64,000 bases of DNA from Bacteroidota bacterium (GTDB lineage: Bacteria > Bacteroidota > Bacteroidia > UBA4408): contig CAUJCU010000017.1 of the NCBI GenBank assembly GCA_963169745.1, positions 248,001 to 312,000 of the forward strand, read 5' to 3'. A program made the translations under genes and the position numbers. Below the pieces are notes generated by a model. The model was given only the letters and a program-made list of their open reading frames with translations. It was not told where the DNA came from and searched no databases. Of the stretch, positions 17,758 to 26,494 are shown piece after piece (positions within the stretch are counted from its first letter, which is position 1; each line of letters starts with the position of its first letter).

Positions 17758-18939
17758 ATGACTAAATTAATTACTATTTTACTATTCGTTATTTCAGCAG
17801 CATATACTCAAAACAGTTGGGCTCAGGAATATGCTATTAAAGTAGGTGTATTGTATGGACAAACGCTAACAGAACTGCAAATACAAAACGGAAAAGGCAA
17901 GGCAAACATATTATTTGACAGTTTAAGTTATAACTTACAAGATACTGTATTTCAATTAAAAATAAAATCTGAATTAAAAGATAGTTTAAGTATATTTTTA
18001 GGGGATTCCCTAATCCTAAAGTGCAAAATGGTACGTGTTATTTTACCCCAAAATGATTACTGTACAATTATTTACAAAGAAAAAAATAAGAGAAGTTATC
18101 CCGGAGCCTTAAACCTGACAAATGTAAATGGGTTTGTTTTTGTTACCAACCTAATAGAAACAGAAAATTATTTACCTGGAGTGCTGGAGGCCGAAGTTGG
18201 TCTAGGGCGCGCCCCTGAATATTATAAGGTTCAAGCTATAATTTGCCGTACTTATGCCTTAAGCCACTTGCGCAGACATGAGATGGAAGACATTAATTTA
18301 TGTGATACCGAACACTGTCAAGTATATAAAGGTTTAAGTCAAAAAAGTACTGATTTGAATAAGGCCGTGAAAAAAACCGAAGGTGTTGTTATGGTTGATT
18401 CAGATTTTATGTTTATTACAGCTGCCTTTCATGCTAATTGTGGCGGTCAAACGGTAAACAGCGAAGATGTTTGGAATAAGAAATTGGATTATTTACGTAG
18501 CGTAAAAGATACTTTTTGCTTAAGACAGCGAAGTGCAGTTTGGAGCGTTTCTTTAAGTGCAGATAAATGGTCATCGGCTCTGTTAAAGCTTTGCCCCCAA
18601 TACCGGTCCGAAGAAGATTCTTTAATTCAATCTCATGAAGGAGCTTTTTTGCAGTTCGACCGTAAAAAATATTATACAGAAAGCCATTCGTGCATGATAA
18701 ATTTAAAAGATATACGTAGCAGCTTTGCATTAAAATCTACTTTTTTTAATGCTTATCAAAAAAATGGACAAATTATTTTAAACGGTCGAGGCTTTGGACA
18801 TGGAGTGGGTTTGTGTCAAGATGGAGCTATGCGAATGGCAAAGTTAGGTTATAGTTATAAATCAATTTTACATTATTATTACCAAAATGTTAGCATTGTG
18901 CACCTAGATAAACTAGATTTCTTTAAATTTAATGAATAA
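17758..18939 (+). CDS. SpoIID/LytB domain-containing exported protein
   Basis: 393 aa with a signal peptide (about 1-22, ending SWAQ). Family signatures are LPGVLEAEVGLG, the conserved RTYAL (CRTYALSHLRR), CDTEHCQVYKG and HANCGGQT. The closing GRGFGHGVGLCQDGA is followed by GYSYKSILHYYYQ. In Firmicutes SpoIID is a lytic transglycosylase acting on denuded glycan during engulfment. Bacteroidota carry homologues without sporulation, likely cell-wall amidase enhancers or glycan-cleaving enzymes. It starts 1 bp after lpxB. The family assignment is firm; the precise activity is inferred. Confidence 0.92.
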   Translation: MTKLITILLFVISAAYTQNSWAQEYAIKVGVLYGQTLTELQIQNGKGKANILFDSLSYNLQDTVFQLKIKSELKDSLSIFLGDSLILKCKMVRVILPQNDYCTIIYKEKNKRSYPGALNLTNVNGFVFVTNLIETENYLPGVLEAEVGLGRAPEYYKVQAIICRTYALSHLRRHEMEDINLCDTEHCQVYKGLSQKSTDLNKAVKKTEGVVMVDSDFMFITAAFHANCGGQTVNSEDVWNKKLDYLRSVKDTFCLRQRSAVWSVSLSADKWSSALLKLCPQYRSEEDSLIQSHEGAFLQFDRKKYYTESHSCMINLKDIRSSFALKSTFFNAYQKNGQIILNGRGFGHGVGLCQDGAMRMAKLGYSYKSILHYYYQNVSIVHLDKLDFFKFNE

Positions 18940-19044
18940 CAAGGAATTCCTCCAGTAATTTTGAAGATTGTTTCTTTGCCATTTTGTTAATTACTACTGT
19001 TGAAAACTCCTTTTTTTACCCACTTTATTTATTTTAAAATCTTC

Positions 19045-19052
19045 TACATTTG
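19045..19052 (+). promoter_or_regulatory. Possible -7 box (TACATTTG) for the caspase/SpoIIE gene pair
   Basis: Matches TAnnTTTG about 40 nt before the TTG start of the TPR/caspase gene. No TTTG lies at the right distance upstream, so this is half a promoter at best. Confidence 0.35.
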
Positions 19053-19091
19053 TTTGATATAGTGTATTCTCTAAACTGAATAAGGCTTGTT

Positions 19092-21491
19092 TTGACAAAG
19101 ACAACTAATAACAAAAGGGTTCTATTTTTTATCGTACAGTTTATTCTGTTTTGTAACGCTCTATCTTGGGCTCAAGTTTCAAAACCAGACAAAGCCGAAG
19201 CTAAACTTCTAAAAGAAAGTCAGAAATTTGAAGAAGCCCATGAAGCCTATACAGTATTAATAGAAGCCAGCCCCAACGACTATGAAAATTACATTGACCG
19301 TGCTTTTTGCAGTGAAAAGTTAAACCGTTACGAAGAAGCCATAAACGACTATCGTACAGCTTTGAATTTAAAACCCGGAGAAATTGATCTTTACAGAAAA
19401 GCTTTAATTGACTATCTTCAGATAGAAAATTACAATCAAGCTACAGAAATGTTTAGCACTATGGTTCAAATTAAAAACAAAACTGTAGCAGCCTATCAAA
19501 AAATGGCATTAGACAAAATAAAGTTAGCCGAATATGATGGGGCTGTTAAAGAAATAAACACAGCCCTTGATTATGACAATACCAATGATTACTCACACTT
19601 TATTAAGGGCATTGCCATGGACAGCACCGGAAATTTGCAAGTAGCTATTCAAAGTTATTTAAAAGCAATATCATGCATGTATCTTACTAAAGAGTATAAA
19701 GAAGCCAAAGACAAAACGGCATACAAACCTTATTTTATTAATTTAGCTATAGCACAACGAAGAACAGGCAGCGTTGAGGAAGCTCTTAAAAACCTGAATA
19801 CAGCCCTTTCATACGACAGTAATGATTATTTTATTTACACCCAACGTGCTGTAGCTTATACCACTAAAGGCGATTTTCTAAATGCAGAGGTTGATTTCGC
19901 AAAGTCGTTACAGCTTCAGGACAAAAGCGCCAATACATACTACGAGCGCGGTTTGATGTATAAAAAGCAAGAAAAATACCCCGATGCCATTGGAGATTTT
20001 ACCAATGCTATTCTATTTCAAGAAAAAAATCCAAGTGCTCATTATAATCGGGCGCTTTGCTATCAGCACTTGAATAAATATGAAGAAGCGCAAAAGGAAT
20101 TCGATGTTGCAAAATCACAGGGATACAATAAAAAAGCAATTGAAAATGCGGTAGCTGTGTGCAAAGAGAAAGCCTATGAGTTTAATAAAGAAACGAACAG
20201 CCCATTAATTGAAATGAGCAATGCGAATAACAGCTTTGAAAACAAAATAGTACGAGTTCCAAAAAATAAGATTACAGGCACCATAAAAGGGAAAGTAAAA
20301 GACCAAAGCACTATAAAGTCTATTGTTATTGACGGTGTTCCGGCTAATTTCTCGGAAGGTGAAAATAACCCTACTTTTACAGCTTCTATACCGCTTGATA
20401 ACAAAGAGAAAGTTACTGTACAGGTTACCGATGTTTATTTTAACACCACAACAGAAACTTATGATCTGATTCGGACAGAGTCAGCTCCCCCAAAAATAGA
20501 AATGGTTAGTCCTTTTATTACTTTTGATAAGGAAGTATTGCCTGAAAATTCAGGGATAACTAATATTTATGTAGAAGGTAAAATTGAGGATGAAAGTTTG
20601 ATTGATTATGTATTAATAAATGGAGAGAAAGCCAATTTTTCGGCCGAAAACACCAATCCTGTTTTTTCACAAACTATTAATATTGATGGGAAAGACTCTC
20701 TTGTTATTGATATATCTGATATTTATGAAAATCGTAAACGGGTAGCCTATTTTATCAATCGAACTATTGCTGAAGAAGAAAGCAAAAACCCGATGGGACG
20801 CACTTGGGTAATATTTATTGAAAACAGTGATTATCAAAATTTACCTTCATTAGAAGGAACTAAGAAAGATGTTTTGATGATGAAAAATGCATTAGCAAAC
20901 TACAGTATCAGTAAAATTGTTTACAAGCCGAATATGACCAAAGCGCAAATGGATAAGTTTTTCTCCATAGAACTACGCGATCAAATAAACAAGGGACATG
21001 TTCAATCATTGTTGGTATGGTTTGCAGGTCATGGCCGTTACATAAATGAAACCGGCTACTGGTTACCTATTGACGCCTCAAAAACAGATGAATTTACCTA
21101 TTTCCCAATAACGAGCTTAAAAGGCTACTTATCATTATACAAACTGCGCCATACCCTTATTATAAGTGATGCTTGTGAAACAGGACCTGCATTTTATTTG
21201 GCTATGCGTGGTGAAACTTTGGCTAAAGATTGCAATGATTGGGAATCAACTCGATTAAAATCGGCCCAAGTTTTTACCAGTACTGACCGTGAAAAAGCAT
21301 CAGATAACTCCATTTTTACAAAAACCTTTGCAAATGTTCTAAATAATGTTCCCGGAAAATGTATTTCCATTGATAAAATTACCGATAAGGTTAAAATTGC
21401 CGTTGAGCAAAATCAAAAGCAAAAACCAAAATTTGGTAACATTAGCGGACTTGAAGACCAAAATGGTACCTTCTTTTTTATTAAGAAATAA
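19092..21491 (+). CDS. Exported TPR protein with Ig-like repeats and C-terminal caspase-like (C14) domain
   Basis: 799 aa. It must start at the TTG at 19092. An in-frame stop lies at 19077-19079, no ATG follows before the signal peptide (KRVLFFIVQFILFCNALSWAQ), and the mature protein needs that signal. About ten TPR units fill residues 30-370. Two related beta-sandwich repeats begin near 395 and 494, sharing the pattern G-K-[IV]-x-D-x-S-x-I...NG/DG-x-x-ANFS. The caspase-like domain begins at about 572 (WVIFIENSDYQNLPSLEG). The catalytic His is H647 (FAGHGRY) and Cys is C695 (SDACETG); both are intact. The protein should sit in the periplasm or at the outer surface. It is coupled to the SpoIIE-phosphatase gene by a 2-bp gap. 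Confidence 0.88.
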   Translation: MTKTTNNKRVLFFIVQFILFCNALSWAQVSKPDKAEAKLLKESQKFEEAHEAYTVLIEASPNDYENYIDRAFCSEKLNRYEEAINDYRTALNLKPGEIDLYRKALIDYLQIENYNQATEMFSTMVQIKNKTVAAYQKMALDKIKLAEYDGAVKEINTALDYDNTNDYSHFIKGIAMDSTGNLQVAIQSYLKAISCMYLTKEYKEAKDKTAYKPYFINLAIAQRRTGSVEEALKNLNTALSYDSNDYFIYTQRAVAYTTKGDFLNAEVDFAKSLQLQDKSANTYYERGLMYKKQEKYPDAIGDFTNAILFQEKNPSAHYNRALCYQHLNKYEEAQKEFDVAKSQGYNKKAIENAVAVCKEKAYEFNKETNSPLIEMSNANNSFENKIVRVPKNKITGTIKGKVKDQSTIKSIVIDGVPANFSEGENNPTFTASIPLDNKEKVTVQVTDVYFNTTTETYDLIRTESAPPKIEMVSPFITFDKEVLPENSGITNIYVEGKIEDESLIDYVLINGEKANFSAENTNPVFSQTINIDGKDSLVIDISDIYENRKRVAYFINRTIAEEESKNPMGRTWVIFIENSDYQNLPSLEGTKKDVLMMKNALANYSISKIVYKPNMTKAQMDKFFSIELRDQINKGHVQSLLVWFAGHGRYINETGYWLPIDASKTDEFTYFPITSLKGYLSLYKLRHTLIISDACETGPAFYLAMRGETLAKDCNDWESTRLKSAQVFTSTDREKASDNSIFTKTFANVLNNVPGKCISIDKITDKVKIAVEQNQKQKPKFGNISGLEDQNGTFFFIKK

Positions 21492-21493
21492 AC

Positions 21494-24400
21494 ATGAAAG
21501 CAACACAATTGAAAACTTTTATTAATACAGTTGGTGCCTTCTTTTTTATTTTAACAGGGTATCTACAAACACATGCTCAAACGTTTAATTTTAATCATTA
21601 TTCTAATAAAGATGGCTTAATTCAATCAAACGTTAACGATATACTTCAAGACAAAGAAGGATATATTTGGTTTGCCACCGAGGGCGGGCTTTCAAAATTT
21701 AATGGTCAAACATTTGTCAACTTCAGTACCAATGATGGTTTAAGCGAAGCTTCTGTAAGTACGATATGCCAAGACAATATAGGAAAAATTTGGATTGGTC
21801 ATACTTTAGGAAAGGTATCTTTGTATGACGGACAAAAGTTTGAAAATTTTGAGCTAAAATTAAAGGAAACTCCGAATAGAATTTGTGATATTAGTCCTGA
21901 TAATAATAATAACTTGTGGATTAGCACGGTTGGGAGTGGTGCTATTCATATAAACCCGAAGACAAAAAGCTATACAACATACAGCATCAAAGAAAACTTA
22001 ACGGATATTGTTTTTATGAGTTATACTGATGTTAGTGGCCGCACTTGGTTTGTTACTGATATTGGTATTAAATATTTTGAACCTATAAGCAATACTTTTC
22101 TTTTTTTTAAGCCTAAAGGATTTCCATTTTTTGATTATACCTGTATGACACAGGACAAAAACGGTGATTTTTGGTTTGGAACCACTAACCAAGGCATCAT
22201 TAAGTACACCGTAAAAGATAGTACCTCAACTCAATTTAGTCTAGCCGAAGGACTGGAATCGGGCTTTATTACCGGGTTAATAACCAGTCCAACCAATGAA
22301 ATATGGGTAGGAACTTGGGAAGGTGGGATTTCAAAAATTCAAGATTTGAATATTTTAACCATTAGCCCCAAAAACGGCCTTCCAGGCAGTAAAATAAAAA
22401 GTTTATTTATTGATCGTGAATCCTTGTTATGGGTTGGTATGCAAGACAAAGGAATAGCTCAATTTAAAGGATTTCGATTTATTCATTATGGACTTGGAGA
22501 CGGAATTAACAATACCGTAATAAACTGTATTGCTGATGACAAACAAGGTAATTACTGGTTAGGAACGAATAATGGAATTGACATTGTTTCCGTATTCAAG
22601 AATTATATGAAAAAATCCATTCGACATATTGACCTTGAAAATTCACTAGGAAATAACTTAGTAACATCACTTTGCGTTTATGGGAATAAAATTTTTATTT
22701 CAACTTTTAAAGGAAATATTGGAGTTTACGATCTCAAATCGGGAAAAAGCATACAAACAATAAGTATTAACAATAGTTTAATCAATAATCTTACAGTTAT
22801 TAATAATGATCTATGGATTTCGGCTAGTACCGGTTTAACTTCTTATAACTTGAATACGGCCACATTTAAAGATTATACTGAGATGGATAAACGTGTGGTG
22901 CTGAAAGTACATCAAGATAGCCAGGGTGTTATATGGGTAGGAACTCGAGAGTCGGGATTATGGTATTTTCAGAAAGACAAACTAAAACAATTCAACAAAA
23001 TAAACCACAATAGCCCCACTAGCTTTTGCAATGACAAGTTGGGCAATTTATGGATAGGTACTGAAGGAGGAGGGCTTTATAAAAAAAGTGGTAGTGAAAT
23101 TATTAATTTTACCGTTAAGGATGGATTAAACTCCGATTATTTAACTCTTGTTACATCAGATAGCATTGGAAATATATGGGCAGGGACCAACACTGGCTTA
23201 ATAAAATACAACCCCTTAAAAAATGATTTTGTAAGATACGGTATACAGGAAGGCTTTAGTTTTATTGAAACAAAAAACAATGCTGTTCTTAATGATAGTA
23301 AAGGGAATATTTGGTTTGGTACCGTTAATGGAGCTACTTTACTTAATTTATCCGAAACAAAAGGAAAAGATATAGCGCCAATAGTTTACCTGACTAATTA
23401 TGAAATATTTTCAGTGGCACATTCATTGATTCCTAATGCCAAGTTTAACCATACACAAAATGAAATTACGTTCAATTTTATTGGGTTAAGCTTTAGAAAC
23501 CCCACACATATTTTATACGAGTACAAACTTGAAGGCTTAGATGACAAATGGCGCTCAGAATATGGCATTAATAAGGCTGTATTTTCACACTTACCACCAG
23601 GAGAATATAAATTTTTATTAAAAGCCAGCAACAGTGAAGGCGTTTACACCAACCAAACTATTGCCTACAGTTTCGAAATAATACCTCCCATATACAAAAG
23701 AATATGGTTTATTTCACTTATTGTTGTTATTATAATGCTTTTAATATTTGCTTATGTAGCATTTAGAACAAAGTATTTGCGTGATGCAAAAGAAATACTA
23801 GAGAAACAGGTTAAGGAAAGAACTCTAGAAATAGAACATAAAAATGATGTTCTAATACTTAAAAACAGCGAAATTGAGAATAAAAACAAAGAGATAACCG
23901 ATAGTATAAACTATGCCAAAAGAATACAGGAAGCAATCTTGCCAAGTATTCAGCACTTTAAGAAAATATTTCCTGAATCATTTGTAATGTACCGGCCTAA
24001 AGATATTGTAAGTGGTGATTTTTACTGGTTTGCAGATATAAAAGCAAAATCAAAAAATCACTCCGAAGAGAATGACATATATGTTTCCGTAGCCGACTGT
24101 ACTGGTCATGGTGTTCCTGGAGCATTTATGTGCATGATTGGGAATGCTTTGCTAAATCAAATTGTACAAGAATCAAACGATTTTAGACCATCTAAAACTT
24201 TAGAGTTACTAAACATTGGCGTACGCGATGCCTTAAAACAGCAAGAAACAGAAACTCGTGACGGGATGGACATTGCCCTTTGTCATATAAACAGAACAAA
24301 AAAAGTTATTGAGTTTTCGGGGGCAATGCGCTCGTTAATTTTGTTTAGAGGGGCTTCCTTCAAGCAACAACATAATTTACCTGCAAAAGAGTCAGTAATG

Positions 24401-24709
24401 CAAGAAATAAAGGCTGACAAGCTCTCTATTGGAGGTATACAAGGAGAAATTCTTAAGGAATTTACAAATTATCGTATTCCGTATTACCTGGGTGATACCA
24501 TTTATTTATATACCGATGGCTTTGCCGATCAGTTTGGAGGTGAGAGAGGGAAAAAATTAATGTCTAAACGCTTCAAAGAATTACTTCATGATATTCAAGA
24601 ATGTACTATGGAGGAACAGCAGAATAGTCTTAATTCGTATTTTAATAGTTGGCGTGGTGACTTAGAACAGGTTGATGATGTACTTGTTATCGGTATACGA
24701 TTGGTGTAA
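21494..24709 (+). CDS. Membrane sensor: two-component-type beta-propeller, Y_Y_Y domain, TM segment and SpoIIE/PP2C phosphatase
   Basis: 1071 aa. Signal peptide about 1-29. Two seven-bladed propellers (30-640) consist of 'reg_prop' repeats with GYIWFATEGGLSKFNG and many NxWxGT blades. A Y_Y_Y domain (about 650-735) includes YEYKLEGLDDKWR and LPPGEYKFLLKASN. One TM helix lies at 736-758 and a coiled coil at 765-810. A cytoplasmic SpoIIE-type PP2C domain runs to the end: SGDFYWFAD near 840, VADCTGHGVPGAFM near 865, YTDGFADQ and DDVLVIGIR. The metal-binding Asp residues are present. It looks like a hybrid-sensor histidine kinase whose kinase was replaced by a Ser/Thr phosphatase. Expected targets are anti-sigma-antagonist-type phosphoproteins, none of which is in the window. 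Co-transcribed with the caspase-like gene. Confidence 0.93.
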   Translation: MKATQLKTFINTVGAFFFILTGYLQTHAQTFNFNHYSNKDGLIQSNVNDILQDKEGYIWFATEGGLSKFNGQTFVNFSTNDGLSEASVSTICQDNIGKIWIGHTLGKVSLYDGQKFENFELKLKETPNRICDISPDNNNNLWISTVGSGAIHINPKTKSYTTYSIKENLTDIVFMSYTDVSGRTWFVTDIGIKYFEPISNTFLFFKPKGFPFFDYTCMTQDKNGDFWFGTTNQGIIKYTVKDSTSTQFSLAEGLESGFITGLITSPTNEIWVGTWEGGISKIQDLNILTISPKNGLPGSKIKSLFIDRESLLWVGMQDKGIAQFKGFRFIHYGLGDGINNTVINCIADDKQGNYWLGTNNGIDIVSVFKNYMKKSIRHIDLENSLGNNLVTSLCVYGNKIFISTFKGNIGVYDLKSGKSIQTISINNSLINNLTVINNDLWISASTGLTSYNLNTATFKDYTEMDKRVVLKVHQDSQGVIWVGTRESGLWYFQKDKLKQFNKINHNSPTSFCNDKLGNLWIGTEGGGLYKKSGSEIINFTVKDGLNSDYLTLVTSDSIGNIWAGTNTGLIKYNPLKNDFVRYGIQEGFSFIETKNNAVLNDSKGNIWFGTVNGATLLNLSETKGKDIAPIVYLTNYEIFSVAHSLIPNAKFNHTQNEITFNFIGLSFRNPTHILYEYKLEGLDDKWRSEYGINKAVFSHLPPGEYKFLLKASNSEGVYTNQTIAYSFEIIPPIYKRIWFISLIVVIIMLLIFAYVAFRTKYLRDAKEILEKQVKERTLEIEHKNDVLILKNSEIENKNKEITDSINYAKRIQEAILPSIQHFKKIFPESFVMYRPKDIVSGDFYWFADIKAKSKNHSEENDIYVSVADCTGHGVPGAFMCMIGNALLNQIVQESNDFRPSKTLELLNIGVRDALKQQETETRDGMDIALCHINRTKKVIEFSGAMRSLILFRGASFKQQHNLPAKESVMQEIKADKLSIGGIQGEILKEFTNYRIPYYLGDTIYLYTDGFADQFGGERGKKLMSKRFKELLHDIQECTMEEQQNSLNSYFNSWRGDLEQVDDVLVIGIRLV

Positions 24710-24736
24710 TTTCTCTAAACTATTATCTTCGATTTT

Positions 24737-25501
24737 TTAACCTGTACTGTTCCAAATTTCCCAAGCTTCATCAGCCTGAAATCGAAGCATAGAAGAGCCA
24801 TTTATAGCTGTTGCTCCAAAACTTCTTCCTTTTTTCATAAAGCTAGTTTCGTCAGGATTATACACTAGGTCAAATAGCAAATGCTCTGTGCTTAAAAAAT
24901 GGTATGGTATAACAGGGAAAGTATCGGTTTGAGGGAAAGTTCCTAATGGTGTTGTGTTAATGATTAATTTAAAAAAATGAATTACATTTTCATTAATTTC
25001 ATTAAAGTTTAAGTAGTTTTCATATTCAAATTTGTTATGCCTTCCGACCCAAAAAAATTCAACACCAAGAGCTTTTAATGCATAGGCGATTGCTTTTGCC
25101 CCCCCTCCTGTTCCCAATATTAGAGCTTTTTGATGATGTTGTGTTAAAAATGGTCTTACTGCTTTTGAAAAACCTATCCAATCGGTATTAAACCCTTTTA
25201 ATCTGTATTTATTTTCTGATTCCCAATCAACACAAACTGTATTAACAGCACCTATTAATTTAGCCTCAGCGCTTACCTCTTGCAGCAAAGGAAGAATTGA
25301 TTCTTTATAGGGAATAGTTACATTAAAGCCTTTTAATTTATGAGTTAAAATTATTTGGTTTAAAGAATCAAGGTTTAACTGTTCTAATTCAAATGTTTTG
25401 TAACTTTTACCGGTAATGTTTTCGAGCGAAAATTTATGTTTAAAATATGAAGGCGAAAAGCTGTACGTTAAAGACTTTCCAATTAAGCCAAAATTACTCA
25501 T
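24737..25501 (-). CDS. aroE: Shikimate dehydrogenase
   Basis: Reduces 3-dehydroshikimate with NADPH in aromatic amino-acid synthesis. Seen: the shikimate-binding SxS near the start (YSFSPSYF), GFNVTIPYKE with the catalytic Lys, GAVNTV, NTDWIGF, and the nucleotide-binding loop ILGTGGGAKAIAYAL. C-terminal DLVYNPDETSF and GSSMLRFQADEAWEIW are also typical. 254 aa. Its start overlaps the DedA stop by 4 bp (ATGA), so it is translationally coupled and is the last gene of a five-gene minus-strand unit. Confidence 0.95.
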   Translation of the reverse strand: MSNFGLIGKSLTYSFSPSYFKHKFSLENITGKSYKTFELEQLNLDSLNQIILTHKLKGFNVTIPYKESILPLLQEVSAEAKLIGAVNTVCVDWESENKYRLKGFNTDWIGFSKAVRPFLTQHHQKALILGTGGGAKAIAYALKALGVEFFWVGRHNKFEYENYLNFNEINENVIHFFKLIINTTPLGTFPQTDTFPVIPYHFLSTEHLLFDLVYNPDETSFMKKGRSFGATAINGSSMLRFQADEAWEIWNSTG

Positions 25502-26139
25502 AGACTTAATTTGGAATTGCGTTTTGCTTTAATGAATTCAATAATAACGGGTAAAATCGAAATAAAAATAATCATTAAGGCAACTAAATCAATATTCTTT
25601 CTAATCCATTCAATGTTGCCTAAGAAATAGCCCGCCAGAGTTAAGCTTCCAATCCATAACACCCCTCCCAAAATATCAAAAACTAAAAAGCGCTTATAAT
25701 CCATTTTGGCTACACCGGCAACAAAAGGGGCAAAAGTACGTACTATGGGAACAAAGCGCGCCATAATAATTGTTTTAGTTCCGTATTTTTTGTAGAATTC
25801 ATGTGTTTTATCTAAATATTCTTGCTTTACCAGCCGCTTTTCTTTCCATTTTATTTGTAACATTCTAAGTCCAATTTTACTTCCAATAAAATAATTCGTG
25901 TTGTCGCCCAAAACAGCTGCAATAAAAAGGAGTATAAATAGGTAGCTTAATTCTAAATGCCCGGTACGTGCAAATAGTCCGGCAGTAAACAAAAGCGAAT
26001 CGCCCGGTAAAAAAGGCATTAGAACAAGGCCGGTCTCAATAAAAATAACTAAAAATAAAATAAGATAAATAGCGGTATTGTACTCGGCAAAAATCCAGTC
26101 AAAATCTAAATGCAGGATGTGTTTGAATAATTCAATCAT
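25498..26139 (-). CDS. DedA/VTT-domain membrane protein
   Basis: 213 aa with hydrophobic segments near residues 25-45, 55-75, 145-165 and 180-200. The VTT/SNARE-associated domain signatures are PFLPGDSLLFTAG, GDNTNYFIG(S)KIG and FYKKYGTKTIIMARFVPIVRTFAPFVAG. The latter holds the functionally important Arg pair. DedA proteins in bacteria recycle undecaprenyl phosphate or flip phospholipids, and some keep the proton-motive force. A lipid-carrier transporter role is the best guess here. It lies between a rhodanese gene and aroE in a compact unit. Confidence 0.93.
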   Translation of the reverse strand: MIELFKHILHLDFDWIFAEYNTAIYLILFLVIFIETGLVLMPFLPGDSLLFTAGLFARTGHLELSYLFILLFIAAVLGDNTNYFIGSKIGLRMLQIKWKEKRLVKQEYLDKTHEFYKKYGTKTIIMARFVPIVRTFAPFVAGVAKMDYKRFLVFDILGGVLWIGSLTLAGYFLGNIEWIRKNIDLVALMIIFISILPVIIEFIKAKRNSKLSL

Positions 26140-26165
26140 ACGTTAGTATATAACAAAGTAATTTT

Positions 26166-26489
26166 TTAAGGAGTTAGCGAGTTGTCTATTTCATTTGCCC
26201 AAGCAATGATGCCACCTTTTAAATTATATAAATTGGTAAAGCCAAATTGGGTCTGAAGTTTATCAATAACTGCGGCTGATCGTGCACCGCTTCGGCAATG
26301 AATAACTACGGGTACGTCTTTTTTGATACGGTCTATTTGATTTAAAATTTCACCCATGGGTATTAGTTCTGCATTGAAAGATGCTATATCTGCTTCATAA
26401 GCTTCTCTTACATCAATTAGCTGATGAGGGATATACTTATCGCGATAGTGTTTTAGTTCCTGTACGGTTATTTCTTTTATCAAACTCAT
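26166..26489 (-). CDS. Rhodanese-like sulfurtransferase, single domain
   Basis: 107 aa, one rhodanese domain. LIDVREAYEADIA is the CH2A motif. The active-site loop is VIHCRSGARSA, with the catalytic Cys in a six-residue CRSGAR loop that favours sulfur transfer over phosphate. The GGIIAWANEID ending is typical of GlpE/PspE-like proteins. Rhodaneses move the sulfane sulfur of thiosulfate or persulfides, and thiosulfate cleavage releases sulfite. It lies 5 bp downstream of a phosphosulfolactate synthase, an enzyme family that consumes sulfite, which may not be chance. No signal peptide, so cytoplasmic. Confidence 0.93.
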   Translation of the reverse strand: MSLIKEITVQELKHYRDKYIPHQLIDVREAYEADIASFNAELIPMGEILNQIDRIKKDVPVVIHCRSGARSAAVIDKLQTQFGFTNLYNLKGGIIAWANEIDNSLTP

Positions 26490-26494
26490 GATTG

